Assembly: GCF_021044795.1 (NCBI RefSeq)
Contig: NZ_JAJNOP010000027.1
Strand: one strand, 5' to 3'
DNA: 30,206 bases
From: Acidaminococcus hominis
GTDB taxonomy: Bacteria > Bacillota > Negativicutes > Acidaminococcales > Acidaminococcaceae
This document shows positions 29,896-30,206 of the stretch, one piece after another; the stretch's first letter is position 1; each line of letters begins with the position of its first letter. The notes below the pieces were generated by a model, which was given only the letters and a program-made list of their open reading frames with translations, did not search any database and was not told the origin of the DNA. Made by a program: the position numbers and the translations under genes.

Positions 29896-29937
29896 ATCAT
29901 ACCCCATTTTTCTTGCCCGGTCCGTTGGAATTACAAC
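29896..29937 (-). promoter_or_regulatory. Promoter of the RIC gene with an upstream palindrome
   Basis: Minus-strand TATGAT (29896-29901) is a good -10, but the -35 position (29919-29924) is poor. A near-perfect palindrome GTTGGAATTACAAC (29924-29937, one mismatched pair) abuts it, at the place where activators bind. It does not have the spacing of FNR/CRP sites (TTGAT-N4-ATCAA). The regulator is unknown. Confidence 0.4.
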
Positions 29938-29961
29938 ATTTCAGCAGAAATCTTTCCTAGC

Positions 29962-30004
29962 AAAAAAAGGCTGTGAAAAAATGAGCTTTCATTTTTCCAC
30001 AGCC
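29962..30004 (-). terminator. Terminator facing the insertion element
   Basis: GGCTGTG (29969-29975) and CACAGCC (29998-30004) plus A/T pairs between form a long hairpin with a T-run of seven on the minus strand (29962-29968). It probably stops transcription coming from the insertion element on the right. Confidence 0.75.
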
Positions 30005-30087
30005 CCTTCTTTAGCGTTCATTTGTTACAACTATATCCGAACATTTAAACTTCCTCTGAGGCCCTCCGGGCCCCACCTCCTTCACGC

Positions 30088-30206
30088 TGGTGTGCTCCCC
30101 GTCAAGTAGACAGTTCCTAATAATATAAACCTCTACGCCGCCATTTGGTAGCTATTATGTTTTTGCATAGGGGTCAAACGGCCCAAATTCCGCTGCAAAC
30201 GGCCAC
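30088..30206 (-). mobile_element. 3' end of an IS3-family-like insertion element (partial)
   Basis: The transposase C-terminus reads off the right edge, and a TG-starting end resembling IS3-family termini (TGGTGTGCTCCCCGTCAAG, 30088 on) lies 45 nt past the stop. I cannot see the other end or a target duplication, so the exact boundary is uncertain. Confidence 0.55.
30133..30206 (-). CDS. IS3-family transposase, C-terminal fragment (cut by window edge)
   Basis: The last 23 residues (with LQRNLGRLTPMQKHNSYQ and an Ala-Ala end) match the conserved ending of IS3-family OrfB integrases, where a run such as N-x-R-x-Q-x-x-L-x-x-L-T-P follows the catalytic Glu. The start lies beyond the window. Only the tail can be seen, so the DDE catalytic residues cannot be checked. 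Confidence 0.65.
   Translation of the reverse strand, partial: GRLQRNLGRLTPMQKHNSYQMAA

Overview
The window looks like a chromosomal segment of an anaerobic, diderm Firmicute of the class Negativicutes, most likely an Acidaminococcaceae member such as Acidaminococcus or a close relative. The grounds are low-GC Gram-positive style regulation (two T-box leaders, strong AGGAGG ribosome binding sites, a CsoR repressor), an OmpH/Skp periplasmic chaperone that implies an outer membrane, and a sodium-pumping decarboxylase beta subunit as used in amino acid or dicarboxylate fermentation. The genus is inference. No tRNA, rRNA, CRISPR array, prophage or complete mobile element is visible. Coding strands are moderately GC-rich; the intergenic spans near 4395-4858 and 28140-28250 are AT-rich.

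Layout. 1-4440 (minus): an operon of ACT-domain protein, UPF0210/PFL-family protein, endonuclease III, an unrecognised 511-residue protein and a small zinc-ribbon membrane protein, ending in two terminators. 4859-5728 (plus): purC alone. 5823-10065 (minus): thioredoxin, thioredoxin reductase, an Rrf2 regulator, a SIMPL-domain secreted protein, an MTA/SAH-nucleosidase-like protein and a PhzF-like isomerase. 10244-11494 (minus): OmpH and a flavodoxin-fold reductase. 11597-12143 (minus): csoR and a copper chaperone behind a promoter whose -10 lies inside a palindrome. 12269-15334 (minus): ileS behind an isoleucine T-box. 15388-19197 (minus): FMN-dependent alpha-hydroxy-acid dehydrogenase, Ktr/Trk potassium channel and its RCK subunit, and an rRNA methyltransferase.

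19273-20820 (plus): a sodium-pump decarboxylase beta subunit plus a 53-residue OadG-like subunit, expressed from a leader RNA with a possible aptamer stem mutually exclusive with a perfect intrinsic terminator. This looks like an unassigned riboswitch. 20913-21782 (plus): a tautomerase and a nitroreductase. 21842-23251 (minus): a TcyP-like cystine symporter with a structured leader. 23523-28178 (minus): a T-box leader with a UGC (Cys) specifier and a UGGA discriminator-pairing motif, controlling a uroporphyrinogen-decarboxylase-family protein with a methyltransferase-type HxC...C zinc motif and a complete polar amino acid ABC transporter. 28250-29846 (minus): a short-chain dehydrogenase and an iron-sulfur cluster repair (RIC/ScdA) protein. 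29962-30206: a terminator and the 3' end of an IS3-family-like element running off the window.

The most interesting elements are the cysteine-responsive operon that joins a methyltransferase-like enzyme to a cystine-type importer, and the leader RNA of the sodium pump. Both follow from sequence read by eye; structures and alignments were not computed.
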